Source of the DNA: an uncultured Myxococcales bacterium
GTDB lineage: Bacteria > Myxococcota_A > UBA9042
Direction: 5' to 3'
Length of the DNA: 19,885 nt
Assembly: GCA_937915965.1 (NCBI GenBank)
Contig: CALGHC010000418.1
Coordinates: 1 to 19,885, forward strand
Under the pieces are notes generated by a model. It had not been told where the DNA came from. It worked only from the letters and a program-made list of their open reading frames with translations, and did not search any database. The translations under genes and the position numbers were made by a program. This document shows positions 7,603 through 13,309 of the stretch, piece after piece (the stretch's first letter is position 1; each line of letters starts with the position of its first letter).

Positions 7603-8088
7603 ATGGAGAGAGTGGTGATCGCCCTGGGCAGCAACCTCGGCGACTCGGCGACCACAGTCGTCGCCGGCTGGAACAGCGTCTGCGCTGCGATCGACTTGCG
7701 GGGCGCGCACCTGAGTCGGGTGTACCGCAGTCGTCCGGCCGAAGCGGCAGTGGGTTCGGATTTCGCCAATGCTGTGGGCATCGGCGACACCGCCCGATCG
7801 GCCCGCGATGTGCTGCGAGAACTCCATGCGGTCGAAAGAGATTTCGGCCGGGACCGCCAAGGCGAGGGCTTCCACGGCAGCCGAACGCTCGATCTGGACC
7901 TCATCGACTGGGGGGGCGCTGTGATCGACGAGCCTGGCCTGGAGGTGCCGCACCCCCGGCTGGCCTGGCGAGACTTCGTCTTGGTGCCCCTCGCCGAATT
8001 GCTTCCCGCTTGGCGCCACCCCATCAGTGACTTGACGGTGTCTGACCTGATCAAGGGCCTCAAGGACGACCAGCGAGCCCTTCGGTGA
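7603..8088 (+). CDS. folK: 2-amino-4-hydroxy-6-hydroxymethyldihydropteridine diphosphokinase (HPPK)
   Basis: Transfers pyrophosphate from ATP to 6-hydroxymethyl-7,8-dihydropterin in the cytosol, just before dihydropteroate synthase in folate synthesis. The 161-residue length is normal. The ATG at 7603 is preceded by AAGGGAGG at about 8 bp and begins at the family N-terminus (ERVVIALGSNLGD). An in-frame ATG at 7432 would add 57 low-complexity residues and is not favoured. Hallmarks are SRVYRSRPAE, DFANAVG, ERDFGRDRQGEGFHGSRT and LDLDLIDWGG (the paired Asp bind magnesium), then LEVPHPRLAWRDFVLVPLAEL. Other folate genes are not adjacent. It runs divergently from the DsbA-like operon and is followed 138 bp later by a lipoprotein gene on the same strand. 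Confidence 0.96.
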   Translation: MERVVIALGSNLGDSATTVVAGWNSVCAAIDLRGAHLSRVYRSRPAEAAVGSDFANAVGIGDTARSARDVLRELHAVERDFGRDRQGEGFHGSRTLDLDLIDWGGAVIDEPGLEVPHPRLAWRDFVLVPLAELLPAWRHPISDLTVSDLIKGLKDDQRALR

Positions 8089-8100
8089 CGCACCGTTCGC

Positions 8101-8129
8101 TTCACAGCCCGCGCCGTTTGTGCTTTGCT
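8101..8129 (+). promoter_or_regulatory. Possible weak promoter for the lipoprotein-flippase pair
   Basis: TTCACA (8101-8106), a 17-bp spacer and TTTGCT (8124-8129) precede the direct repeats and the GTG start at 8227. The -35 is good and the -10 poor, so this is a low-confidence call. Confidence 0.2.
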
Positions 8130-8144
8130 GCGCGGCCCTCGGGC

Positions 8145-8204
8145 CGTCACGCCTCGCTCCGCTCGGCGGCAACATATACGTCACGCCTCGCTCCGCTCGG
8201 CGGC
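8145..8204. repeat. Two 26-bp direct repeats separated by 8 bp
   Basis: Identical 26-bp copies occur at 8145-8170 and 8179-8204, split by the only A/T-rich octamer nearby (AACATATA). Each holds the partly self-complementary core GCCTCGCTCCGCTCGGC, which can fold into an interrupted hairpin. A short hairpin (GGCC-CTCG-GGCC, 8134-8145) immediately precedes the first copy. The element sits between folK and the next lipoprotein gene and resembles REP-like intergenic repeats; whether it is dispersed cannot be seen from one window. Confidence 0.85.
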
Positions 8205-8226
8205 GGCAAATAGGAAGAACTCTGTC

Positions 8227-8952
8227 GTGACCGCACCAGCCTGCCCCGCCAGCCCGAACCGCCTGATCTCCACGGTCTGCCTGATCTGCGCGACCCTGGC
8301 GCTGGCAGCGTGCCGACACGAAGCGCCGGCGTCGACGCAGTGGCAGTCGCCAGCGTTCGCCGGCGACCCACCCATGCTGGCACTGCACAGCGTCGCGGTC
8401 AGCCCCGCAAGCAGCTCAGTCGGCCCGGGAAGCGCCATTGACGACATGGCCGAAGCGTGGACCCAGATCGGCGCCCAACGAACCTTCACCGAGGCGCTGC
8501 TAGAGGGAACCCGGACGTTGACGGACGAGGTCCTCGCCGCACCGTCTGGCCGCCTTCTCGCCTGCCACGCGGTCTACCGGGCCGTCGAATCGGGCCAGCT
8601 CGGCGAGCGGTTCGCCGTCGTTCGCACCATCGTCGACCGGCTCGTCAAGCTAGCGCCCGACACGGCGGAGACATCCTTCGCGTTGGCCTGGCTGCGATGG
8701 ATTCTGCTCGAGCGGCGCAACGGTGAGGTGGTTCGTGGCGACATCGACAGGGACGTCCTGGTCGACCTCGAGGGGTTGCTCGGCCGTCTCGCCCACCAGC
8801 ACCCCGATTGGGACGGCCCTGGCGCCTTCGACCGCCGGCGCATCGCGGCGGAACACCGCGCCGTAGTTGCCCTGCTCGCGGAGGCGGTCAGCCCGCCGGG
8901 CGCCGCCACGCGGGACGTCGAGGCGAACAACCCAGCAGCGACGGCACCGTGA
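8227..8952 (+). CDS. Small uncharacterised lipoprotein
   Basis: A 241-residue protein of unknown function. The chosen start is GTG at 8227, preceded by AGGAAGAA at about 8 bp. It gives a compact lipoprotein signal whose hydrophobic core (LISTVCLICATLAL) ends in the lipobox LAAC (Cys29). The longer frame from 8125 would translate the 26-bp direct repeats and bury the signal, so it is rejected. The mature part is mostly alpha-helical, with TFTEALLEGTRTL, LLACHAVYRAVESGQLG and TSFALAWLRWILLERR, suggesting helical hairpins (possibly TPR-like, unproven). Its TGA overlaps the GTG of the downstream membrane protein (GTGA), so the two are translationally coupled and may act together at the envelope. 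Confidence 0.82.
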   Translation: MTAPACPASPNRLISTVCLICATLALAACRHEAPASTQWQSPAFAGDPPMLALHSVAVSPASSSVGPGSAIDDMAEAWTQIGAQRTFTEALLEGTRTLTDEVLAAPSGRLLACHAVYRAVESGQLGERFAVVRTIVDRLVKLAPDTAETSFALAWLRWILLERRNGEVVRGDIDRDVLVDLEGLLGRLAHQHPDWDGPGAFDRRRIAAEHRAVVALLAEAVSPPGAATRDVEANNPAATAP

Positions 8953-10130
8953 TCGGCAAGCCCCTGTGGACCGCGGCCGTGCTCCTCGGCCTGGTTCTCA
9001 TCGGCGCGGCCCTGTTCGCCGACGTCGACCGCCTGGGCGAAGCGACCACAGCGTTTCCGCTGGTCATGGTGCTACCGGCGATCGGTCTCGCCTTTGGCAA
9101 CTATCTCGTGCGGGCGGTCCGCTTCCGCCGCTACCTCAGCGCAATTGGCGCGCCGGTTCCGTACGGCGAGGCGCTGCAGATCTTCATCGCGGGATTCGTC
9201 TTCACGGTCTCTCCCGGCAAAATGGGCGAGGTCTTCAAAGCATGGCTCCTCAAGGAGCGACGCGGCGTGAGCCTGACCGACGCGGCGACCGTCGTCGTGG
9301 CCGAGCGATTCACCGACGTCCTGGGCCTGCTGTGCATCGCCGCGATCGGCGTCGCACGCTTCGGCGCCTACCGGCTGCTCTTCTTGGTCGTTCTCGGCCT
9401 GACGATCGTCTTCCTTGCGGGCGTCGCTCATCCGCGCGCCCTGCCCGCTTTGGTCGCGGCGCTACGCGGTCCACTGCAGCGATGGCCCTCCGCGGAGCGC
9501 GGACTCGACGCGATCCAGCGCGGCCACGGCGCGATGCGACGCCTTTGCCGACCCGCGCTGCTGCTGGAGGCGACCTCGTTGGCGGCCGTCGCCTGGTTGC
9601 TCGAGTGTTTCGCGTTCCGCCTGCTGCTCGACGGGGCTGGGGCCGGTGGCGGCTTTGGCGAGGCAGTGATCGTCTATGCGATGGCGACCCTCTTTGGCGC
9701 GGTGTCGATGTTGCCGGGCGGCGTCGGCTCGACCGAGGCCGTGATGGTCGCCCTGGGTCTGCAGGCAGCGTTCGGCTTCGGCCTCGGCGCCGCAAAGATG
9801 ACTTTGGTCACGCTGCTGATTCGCTTCGCCACCCTTTGGTTCGCAGTCGCCCTTGGGGTGGTCGCGCTGGTCGGGCTTCGCCGCAAGCGATCTGGCGGGC
9901 CAGGACCGTGGGCAGCGGTGAGTCGGTCTACAACGGAGCCGTCGGAACCGGAGCCGTCGGAACCGGAGCCGTCGGAACCGGAGCCGTCGGAACCGGAGCA
10001 GTCGGAGCCGGCGCGGTCGGAACCGGAGCAGTCGGAGCCGGCGCGGTCGGAACCGGAGCCGTACGGGCCGGAGCAGTCGGGGCCGGAGCAGTCGGGACCG
10101 GAGCAGTCGGAGCCGGGGCGGCGGCCGTAG
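8949..10130 (+). CDS. LPG-synthase-TM / flippase-like (UPF0104) membrane protein with SEPEP-repeat tail
   Basis: A 393-residue inner-membrane protein of the lysylphosphatidylglycerol synthase transmembrane-domain family (PF03706, TIGR00374 type), which includes proteins involved in lipid or glycolipid handling. Family marks are FGNYLVRAVRFRRYL (about 49-63), SPGKMGEVFKAWLLK (88-102), VVAERFTDVLGLL (117-129) and MLPGGVGSTEAVMV (254-267). Hydrophobic stretches across residues 7-310 suggest about seven or eight helices. The GTG start overlaps the upstream lipoprotein stop (GTGA). After RRKRSGG near residue 312 the protein leaves the family and runs into an acidic proline-rich tail of about 65 residues made of SEPEP-type pentapeptides, encoded by a 15-bp DNA repeat shared antisense with the amidohydrolase gene. 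The tail would follow the last helix. Substrate unknown. Confidence 0.9.
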   Translation: MIGKPLWTAAVLLGLVLIGAALFADVDRLGEATTAFPLVMVLPAIGLAFGNYLVRAVRFRRYLSAIGAPVPYGEALQIFIAGFVFTVSPGKMGEVFKAWLLKERRGVSLTDAATVVVAERFTDVLGLLCIAAIGVARFGAYRLLFLVVLGLTIVFLAGVAHPRALPALVAALRGPLQRWPSAERGLDAIQRGHGAMRRLCRPALLLEATSLAAVAWLLECFAFRLLLDGAGAGGGFGEAVIVYAMATLFGAVSMLPGGVGSTEAVMVALGLQAAFGFGLGAAKMTLVTLLIRFATLWFAVALGVVALVGLRRKRSGGPGPWAAVSRSTTEPSEPEPSEPEPSEPEPSEPEQSEPARSEPEQSEPARSEPEPYGPEQSGPEQSGPEQSEPGRRP

Positions 10131-11412
10131 GTGACGCCCCCCGGGCGGACGCCGCTCTAGCCCGGACAAAGTCGCGATCGAGCAGCTTCTGCGCATTGCC
10201 ACGATAGAGCTTGGCGAGGATGGTCTCGTCGAGGGCGATCGCGTCGACCCGCCATTTGCCTTGGATCGGGCTGGGGTGCTCGATCTGGCGTTCGTCCCCC
10301 TCGAAGTAGCGGAAATGCGCCTCGTAGAATGGCGCGACGTCGGCCATGGTCGGCTCTTCGCGACCATTCGAACCAAGCCAGAGGTGTTCCTCGCCGATGC
10401 CGATGTCGGTACCAAAGACGATGCGGTCCTGGTAGCGATCAAAGAAAGCCCGTACGCGATCGCGCGGATGGCGACCGAACTCGCCAATTCGCGCCGATGT
10501 GTCGATCCAGACGTTGGGGTTGGCATCGAGCATCCGGCCGACGCGGTCGAGCTCTTCCGCGGCGTTGCCGAAGTGCACTGCGACGAACGTCGTACGCGGG
10601 TTTGCAGCAAACAGGCGCTCGGAGGCGTCGACAAGCGCCGCCCACGAGGCCACCTCGCTGCGGTTCGCGTAGGACCACGACGGGTGCGCCTCCAGCTCGT
10701 CCCAGCGTTCGTTGCTCGGGTCGAGCGGCAACCAAAACGCTTTAGGATCAGCCACATGTATCGACACGGGGATTCCAAACTCCGCGGCGGCGTCCCACAA
10801 TGGTGCCAGACGCGGATCGTCCGGCATCACCAGACTGCCATCCGGAGCGGTCGCCCCCAAACCGAGCGCCTTGCTGATCTTGATGCCCCGAAATCCATGC
10901 TTCGCGACCGCGTACCGCAGCCGAGCGACCTCGCGCTGGGCCCAACCCGGATTGCCGAATTCGCGCCAATCTGGGTTGAAGAAGTTGATGATCGCGCCGC
11001 CGAGCTTGCAAGACAGCAGATCACTGGCGAGCCACTGCACACCGCCGCCTCGAGCCGAGCCGCCGCTGAGGTTGATGAACGACTCGACGCCTTGTGCCGT
11101 CATGATCGCCCGCAGCCGATCGAGCCCATCGATCGAGAGGTGCGCGTGGAAGTCGATGACAGGCGGGCGCATCCAACCGACGCGGTAGGGCGAGGCGACC
11201 GCGCTTGGGGCCAGCTGGGCACCTGCGCGCAGGGCAGGTCCGTTCTGCGCCGTCGCGACCGGAGCAGCCGACGCTTCGCCGGCCGGGGGCGGCGCCTCTT
11301 CGCGCGTACAGGCTGAGGGCGCGAGAACCACCGCGGCCAGCACGGCTGCGGCGAGGTTTGCCCTGCGCCTGGCTGCGAGGCGGCTGTGCTCGCGGCAGCT
11401 CAATGGGTACAT
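9928..11412 (-). CDS. Amidohydrolase-2 family lipoprotein with PTAPV-repeat tail
   Basis: A 494-residue metal-dependent hydrolase or decarboxylase-like enzyme (amidohydrolase 2, PF04909) exported as a probable lipoprotein. The ATG at 11412 has Shine-Dalgarno GGAGGT about 6 bp upstream; an ATG at 11436 has none. The signal has a hydrophobic core (LAAAVLAAVVLAPSAC; Cys35), with Pro at -3 slightly unlike a classic lipobox. The TIM-barrel carries the HxH motif in VIDFHAHL (H89, H91), SIHVAD (H219), FVAVHFGN (H280) and VFGTDIG (D336), so metal-binding residues look complete. From about residue 427 it becomes a Pro/Ala/Thr pentapeptide repeat (PTAPV, PTAPA) of about 68 residues. These last 203 bp overlap the convergent membrane-protein gene. 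It follows scoA by 31 bp. The substrate cannot be inferred. Confidence 0.9.
   Translation of the reverse strand: MYPLSCREHSRLAARRRANLAAAVLAAVVLAPSACTREEAPPPAGEASAAPVATAQNGPALRAGAQLAPSAVASPYRVGWMRPPVIDFHAHLSIDGLDRLRAIMTAQGVESFINLSGGSARGGGVQWLASDLLSCKLGGAIINFFNPDWREFGNPGWAQREVARLRYAVAKHGFRGIKISKALGLGATAPDGSLVMPDDPRLAPLWDAAAEFGIPVSIHVADPKAFWLPLDPSNERWDELEAHPSWSYANRSEVASWAALVDASERLFAANPRTTFVAVHFGNAAEELDRVGRMLDANPNVWIDTSARIGEFGRHPRDRVRAFFDRYQDRIVFGTDIGIGEEHLWLGSNGREEPTMADVAPFYEAHFRYFEGDERQIEHPSPIQGKWRVDAIALDETILAKLYRGNAQKLLDRDFVRARAASARGASPTAAAPAPTAPVPTAPAPTAPARTAPVPTAPAPTAPVPTAPAPTAPVPTAPVPTAPVPTAPVPTAPL
9935..10114. repeat. Twelve 15-bp tandem repeats coding on both strands
   Basis: Twelve consecutive 15-bp units begin with GGAGCCGTCGGAACC; the first four are identical and the later ones vary mainly at the 5th-6th and 12th-13th bases. 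The unit has no stop codon in any of the six frames. On the plus strand it encodes SEPEP pentads of the flippase-like protein; on the minus strand PTAPV/PTAPA pentads of the amidohydrolase. The stop codons of the two genes flank the array (9928-9930 and 10128-10130). Confidence 0.97.
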
Positions 11413-11443
11413 CGGCACCTCCAAGGGTCGCTGCACCGGCAGC

Positions 11444-12142
11444 TCAGGACCGGGGACGGACGGTGCGATTCTCGATTGGTTTGCTGAACTCGGTGCCGCG
11501 GAAGATGCGTTGCACGTAGATGCCAGGCGTGTGCACCTGATCGGGGTCGATCTCGCCGGGTTCGACCAACTCCTCGACCTCAGCGATGGTGATGATCCCG
11601 GCGGCAGCCATCATCGGCGCGAAATTGCGGGCCGTCTTGCGGTAAACGAGGTTGCCCCAGGTGTCGCCTTTCCAGGCTTTGACCAGAGCGAAGTCCGCGC
11701 GCAGTCCCGTCTCGAGAATGCAGGGTCTGCCGTCGAAGCTCCGGACTTCCTTGCCCTCAGCGATCAGGGTGCCGTAGCCGGTGGGCGTAAAGAAGGCCGG
11801 GATGCCGGCGCCGCCCGCGCGAATGCGCTCGGCCAATGTACCCTGCGGATTGAGCTCGACGTCAAGCTCCTCGGACAGGAACTGCCGCTCGAACTCTTTA
11901 TTCTCACCCACATAGCTGGCGATGTAGCGAACGACCTGTCGGCTCTTGAGCAAGACTCCGAGGCCGTCGTCGGTGACACCGCAGTTGTTCGAGATGATCG
12001 TCAGGTTGCGGGTGCCACGCGCGTTGAGGGCGCGGATGAGGTGCTCTGGATTGCCGCTGAGGCCGAAGCCAGAGACCATCACGCTGGCACCATCGCTGAT
12101 ATCGTGCAGCGCGTGGGCAGCGTCAGGGAAGACCTTGTTCAT
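11444..12142 (-). CDS. scoA: 3-oxoacid (succinyl-CoA:acetoacetate type) CoA-transferase subunit A
   Basis: The 232-residue A subunit of a heteromeric CoA-transferase that normally moves CoA from succinyl-CoA to acetoacetate or a similar 3-oxoacid. Family features include MNKVFPDAAHALHDI at the start, VMVSGFGLSGNPEHLI, TIISNNCGVTDDGLG, GGAGIPAFFTPTGYGT, ADFALVKAWKGDTWGN and TPGIYVQRIF near the end. The catalytic glutamate of these enzymes lies in subunit B, which is not next door: the downstream gene, 31 bp away, is an amidohydrolase lipoprotein, and no subunit B is found anywhere in the window. The ATG at 12142 has Shine-Dalgarno GGAGGA and is the last unit of a 22-bp tandem repeat. Identity is strong; activity depends on a B subunit encoded elsewhere. 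Confidence 0.94.
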   Translation of the reverse strand: MNKVFPDAAHALHDISDGASVMVSGFGLSGNPEHLIRALNARGTRNLTIISNNCGVTDDGLGVLLKSRQVVRYIASYVGENKEFERQFLSEELDVELNPQGTLAERIRAGGAGIPAFFTPTGYGTLIAEGKEVRSFDGRPCILETGLRADFALVKAWKGDTWGNLVYRKTARNFAPMMAAAGIITIAEVEELVEPGEIDPDQVHTPGIYVQRIFRGTEFSKPIENRTVRPRS

Positions 12143-12208
12143 GGGTTCCTCCAGCCGACTTCATGGGTTCCTGCAGCCAGCTTCATCGCTTCCTGCAGCC
12201 AGCTTCAT
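12123..12208 (-). other. Three nested mini-ORFs at the scoA start
   Basis: Upstream ATGs of the 22-bp array open short frames on the minus strand: from 12208 (MKLAAGSDEAGCRNP, stop at 12161), from 12186 (MKLAAGTHEVGWRNP, stop at 12139) and from 12164 (MKSAGGTHEQGLP, stop inside scoA at 12123). Each ATG has an AGGA- or GGAGG-type sequence just upstream. The first ends in an ATGA overlap with the ATG at 12164 and the second in an ATGA overlap with the scoA ATG. They may be leader peptides or only a by-product of duplication. Confidence 0.4.
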
Positions 12209-12228
12209 CGCTTCCTGCAGCCAGCAAA
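12141..12228. repeat. Four 22-bp tandem repeats carrying ribosome-binding site plus ATG
   Basis: Units are 12141-12162, 12163-12184, 12185-12206 and 12207-12228. On the minus strand each reads GGCTG, then CAGGAAGCG or GGAGGAACCC, then ATGAA. The unit nearest scoA supplies the real Shine-Dalgarno and ATG and is the most diverged; the two farthest units are nearly identical. Because 22 is not a multiple of three, successive ATGs fall in different frames. There are no spacers, so it is not a CRISPR. Confidence 0.9.
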
Positions 12229-12355
12229 GAGCCCGCGACCTCCTCGCCGCGCACCCTGGGTGAGACGGGGGAGGCGATACCACGGGCCCGATGGCCGTGC
12301 AATGTGGCCATCGTCGCGCCGGGGCCGCAGCGCCGACCGAGCGCACCGTCCGGGA

Positions 12356-12928
12356 TCAGCGGACGGCTGGTGCCGATGGAGCGGCCGCAGCGGGCCGGGG
12401 CGATGGCGCGGCGGCCGCTGGCTCTCCCGGTTGGGTTGGCGCTGCGCCGGCAGGCTCGGCTACCTCTTCCGCCGGGGCGATCTCGTCAACCGCGCTGGCG
12501 CGGGCCTTCTGCAGGGCGGCCAGGATGCGGCCGGCCATCGGCGCCCACTTCGCCATCGCGTAGGCCTCAAGCTCCTTGCGTGACGCCTCGTCGAGCCGCT
12601 TGTCCAGCTCGGCGCCCCGCTCACGCATGGCCTCGGTCGCCCGTCTGAATCGCTCGCCGATCTCCTTGAGCTCGACGCGATCGTCGCCGGCCTTCTCGAT
12701 GGGCCCCAGCAGGTCCTCGATCTCGGCGGTCAGGCCGTCGACAAGACGCTGACCGTCCGACAGGGCCCCTGTGGCCGCTGTCGGCGCGGCTGCCGCCTCG
12801 CCCTCCTTCGCGGTCGCTGAAGAGCTCGACTCTTTGCGCCCGCAGGCGGATGGCGCAAACGCAAACGCAAACGCCACAATGACGGCGAGCCAACGCAGCC
12901 GAACAGGGGACGGAGATTGGACATCCAT
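12356..12928 (-). CDS. Small coiled-coil-like lipoprotein, uncharacterised
   Basis: A 190-residue probable lipoprotein. The ATG at 12928 follows TGGAG at about 6 bp and begins a signal (MDVQSPSPVRLRWLAVIVAF, then AFAFAPSAC) with lipid-accepting Cys29. After a Ser/Ala/Glu linker, residues about 55-150 are strongly helical and charged (LVDGLTAEIEDLLGPIEKA, ELKEIGERFRRATEAMRERG, then ELDKRLDEASRKELEAYAM), probably a coiled coil or helical bundle. The C-terminal 40 residues are Ala/Pro-rich. I do not recognise a family; a periplasmic structural or binding role is a guess. It lies 381 bp downstream of the APAAEA lipoprotein on the same strand, beyond a terminator, so it probably has its own promoter. 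Its 3' end is 213 bp before scoA, separated by the 22-bp repeats. Confidence 0.78.
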   Translation of the reverse strand: MDVQSPSPVRLRWLAVIVAFAFAFAPSACGRKESSSSATAKEGEAAAAPTAATGALSDGQRLVDGLTAEIEDLLGPIEKAGDDRVELKEIGERFRRATEAMRERGAELDKRLDEASRKELEAYAMAKWAPMAGRILAALQKARASAVDEIAPAEEVAEPAGAAPTQPGEPAAAAPSPRPAAAAPSAPAVR

Positions 12929-13024
12929 CTGCAACTCCACGTGAGGCCCGGCGACGAGGGTCCCCGCGGCGGATGGCGGGCCCGGTACACGACGGCTGGC
13001 AGTGTGCCAGAAGCGGGCACCAAA

Positions 13025-13097
13025 CCGAAGTTCCCGAAGCCCCCTAAGATCCCGATAGATCCCGAAGATCCCGAAGTTCCCGAAGATCCCGAAGATC
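13025..13097. repeat. Eight 9-bp tandem repeats upstream of a lipoprotein gene
   Basis: About eight copies of CCGAAGATC (variants CCGAAGTTC, CCGAAGCCC and CCTAAGATC, and one 10-bp copy CCGATAGATC). The array is about 97 bp upstream of the ATG at 12928 and so may lie in its untranslated leader. It is richer in A/T than its surroundings. Confidence 0.9.
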
Positions 13098-13233
13098 AGC
13101 TGGCCATGTCCACTGTAGAGCGAGACCTGGAATTCACAGCCGGCGCGCGAGACTCGGCCGCGACCGCCGCCGCGAATACCGCCGAGACCGCAGCCAGCCT
13201 TCCAACTTGGCCCACGGGACGACGAAGGTGGCC

Positions 13234-13277
13234 AGAAATGAGATCGCCCGGCCTCGCACAAAAGCGCGACCGGGCGA
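13234..13277 (-). terminator. Likely intrinsic terminator of the APAAEA lipoprotein gene
   Basis: An 8-bp perfect inverted repeat (TCGCCCGG 13244-13251 with CCGGGCGA 13270-13277) encloses a further 4-bp pair (TCGC/GCGA). On the minus strand it is followed by TCTCATTTCT. It begins 32 bp after the stop codon at 13310. The U-tract is interrupted, so the strength is uncertain. Confidence 0.6.
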
Positions 13278-13309
13278 CCAGATGAACCTCAAGAAACCGA
13301 AGACGAAGT

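Larger units (their letters stand above)
12929..13309. other. Intergenic region between two lipoprotein genes
   Basis: About 380 bp without a convincing gene. Reading along the minus strand it holds a terminator-like hairpin (13234-13277), about 130 bp of plain GC-rich sequence, and then the 9-bp repeat array (13025-13097) and a short leader to the ATG at 12928. A weak -10-like TACAGT on the minus strand just before the array lacks a clear -35. Plus-strand frames here (Pro/Glu/Asp-rich) are explained by the repeat. Confidence 0.6.

Noticed and set aside
8125..8226. Longer start of the 241-residue lipoprotein
   Set aside because: It would translate the 26-bp direct repeats and put over 30 residues before the signal core; GTG 8227 has AGGAAGAA and a normal signal length.
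8867..10207. Long plus-strand open frame with a VGTGA repeat
   Set aside because: It is a shadow of the lipoprotein, flippase and repeat array; the 15-bp unit is stop-free in all frames, and the frame outside it is Arg-rich without domains.
9462..10778. Long minus-strand open frame with LRFRR repeats
   Set aside because: Another out-of-phase reading of the same array and of the amidohydrolase gene; basic low-complexity translation and no start signal.
12141..12228. CRISPR-like array
   Set aside because: Units are 22 bp and directly adjacent with no unique spacers, and there are no cas genes; it is a simple tandem duplication.
12917..13285. Plus-strand frame reading PEDPED-like repeats
   Set aside because: Explained by the 9-bp array; no Shine-Dalgarno, no domain, and it lies over the signal-peptide region and leader of a real minus-strand lipoprotein gene.
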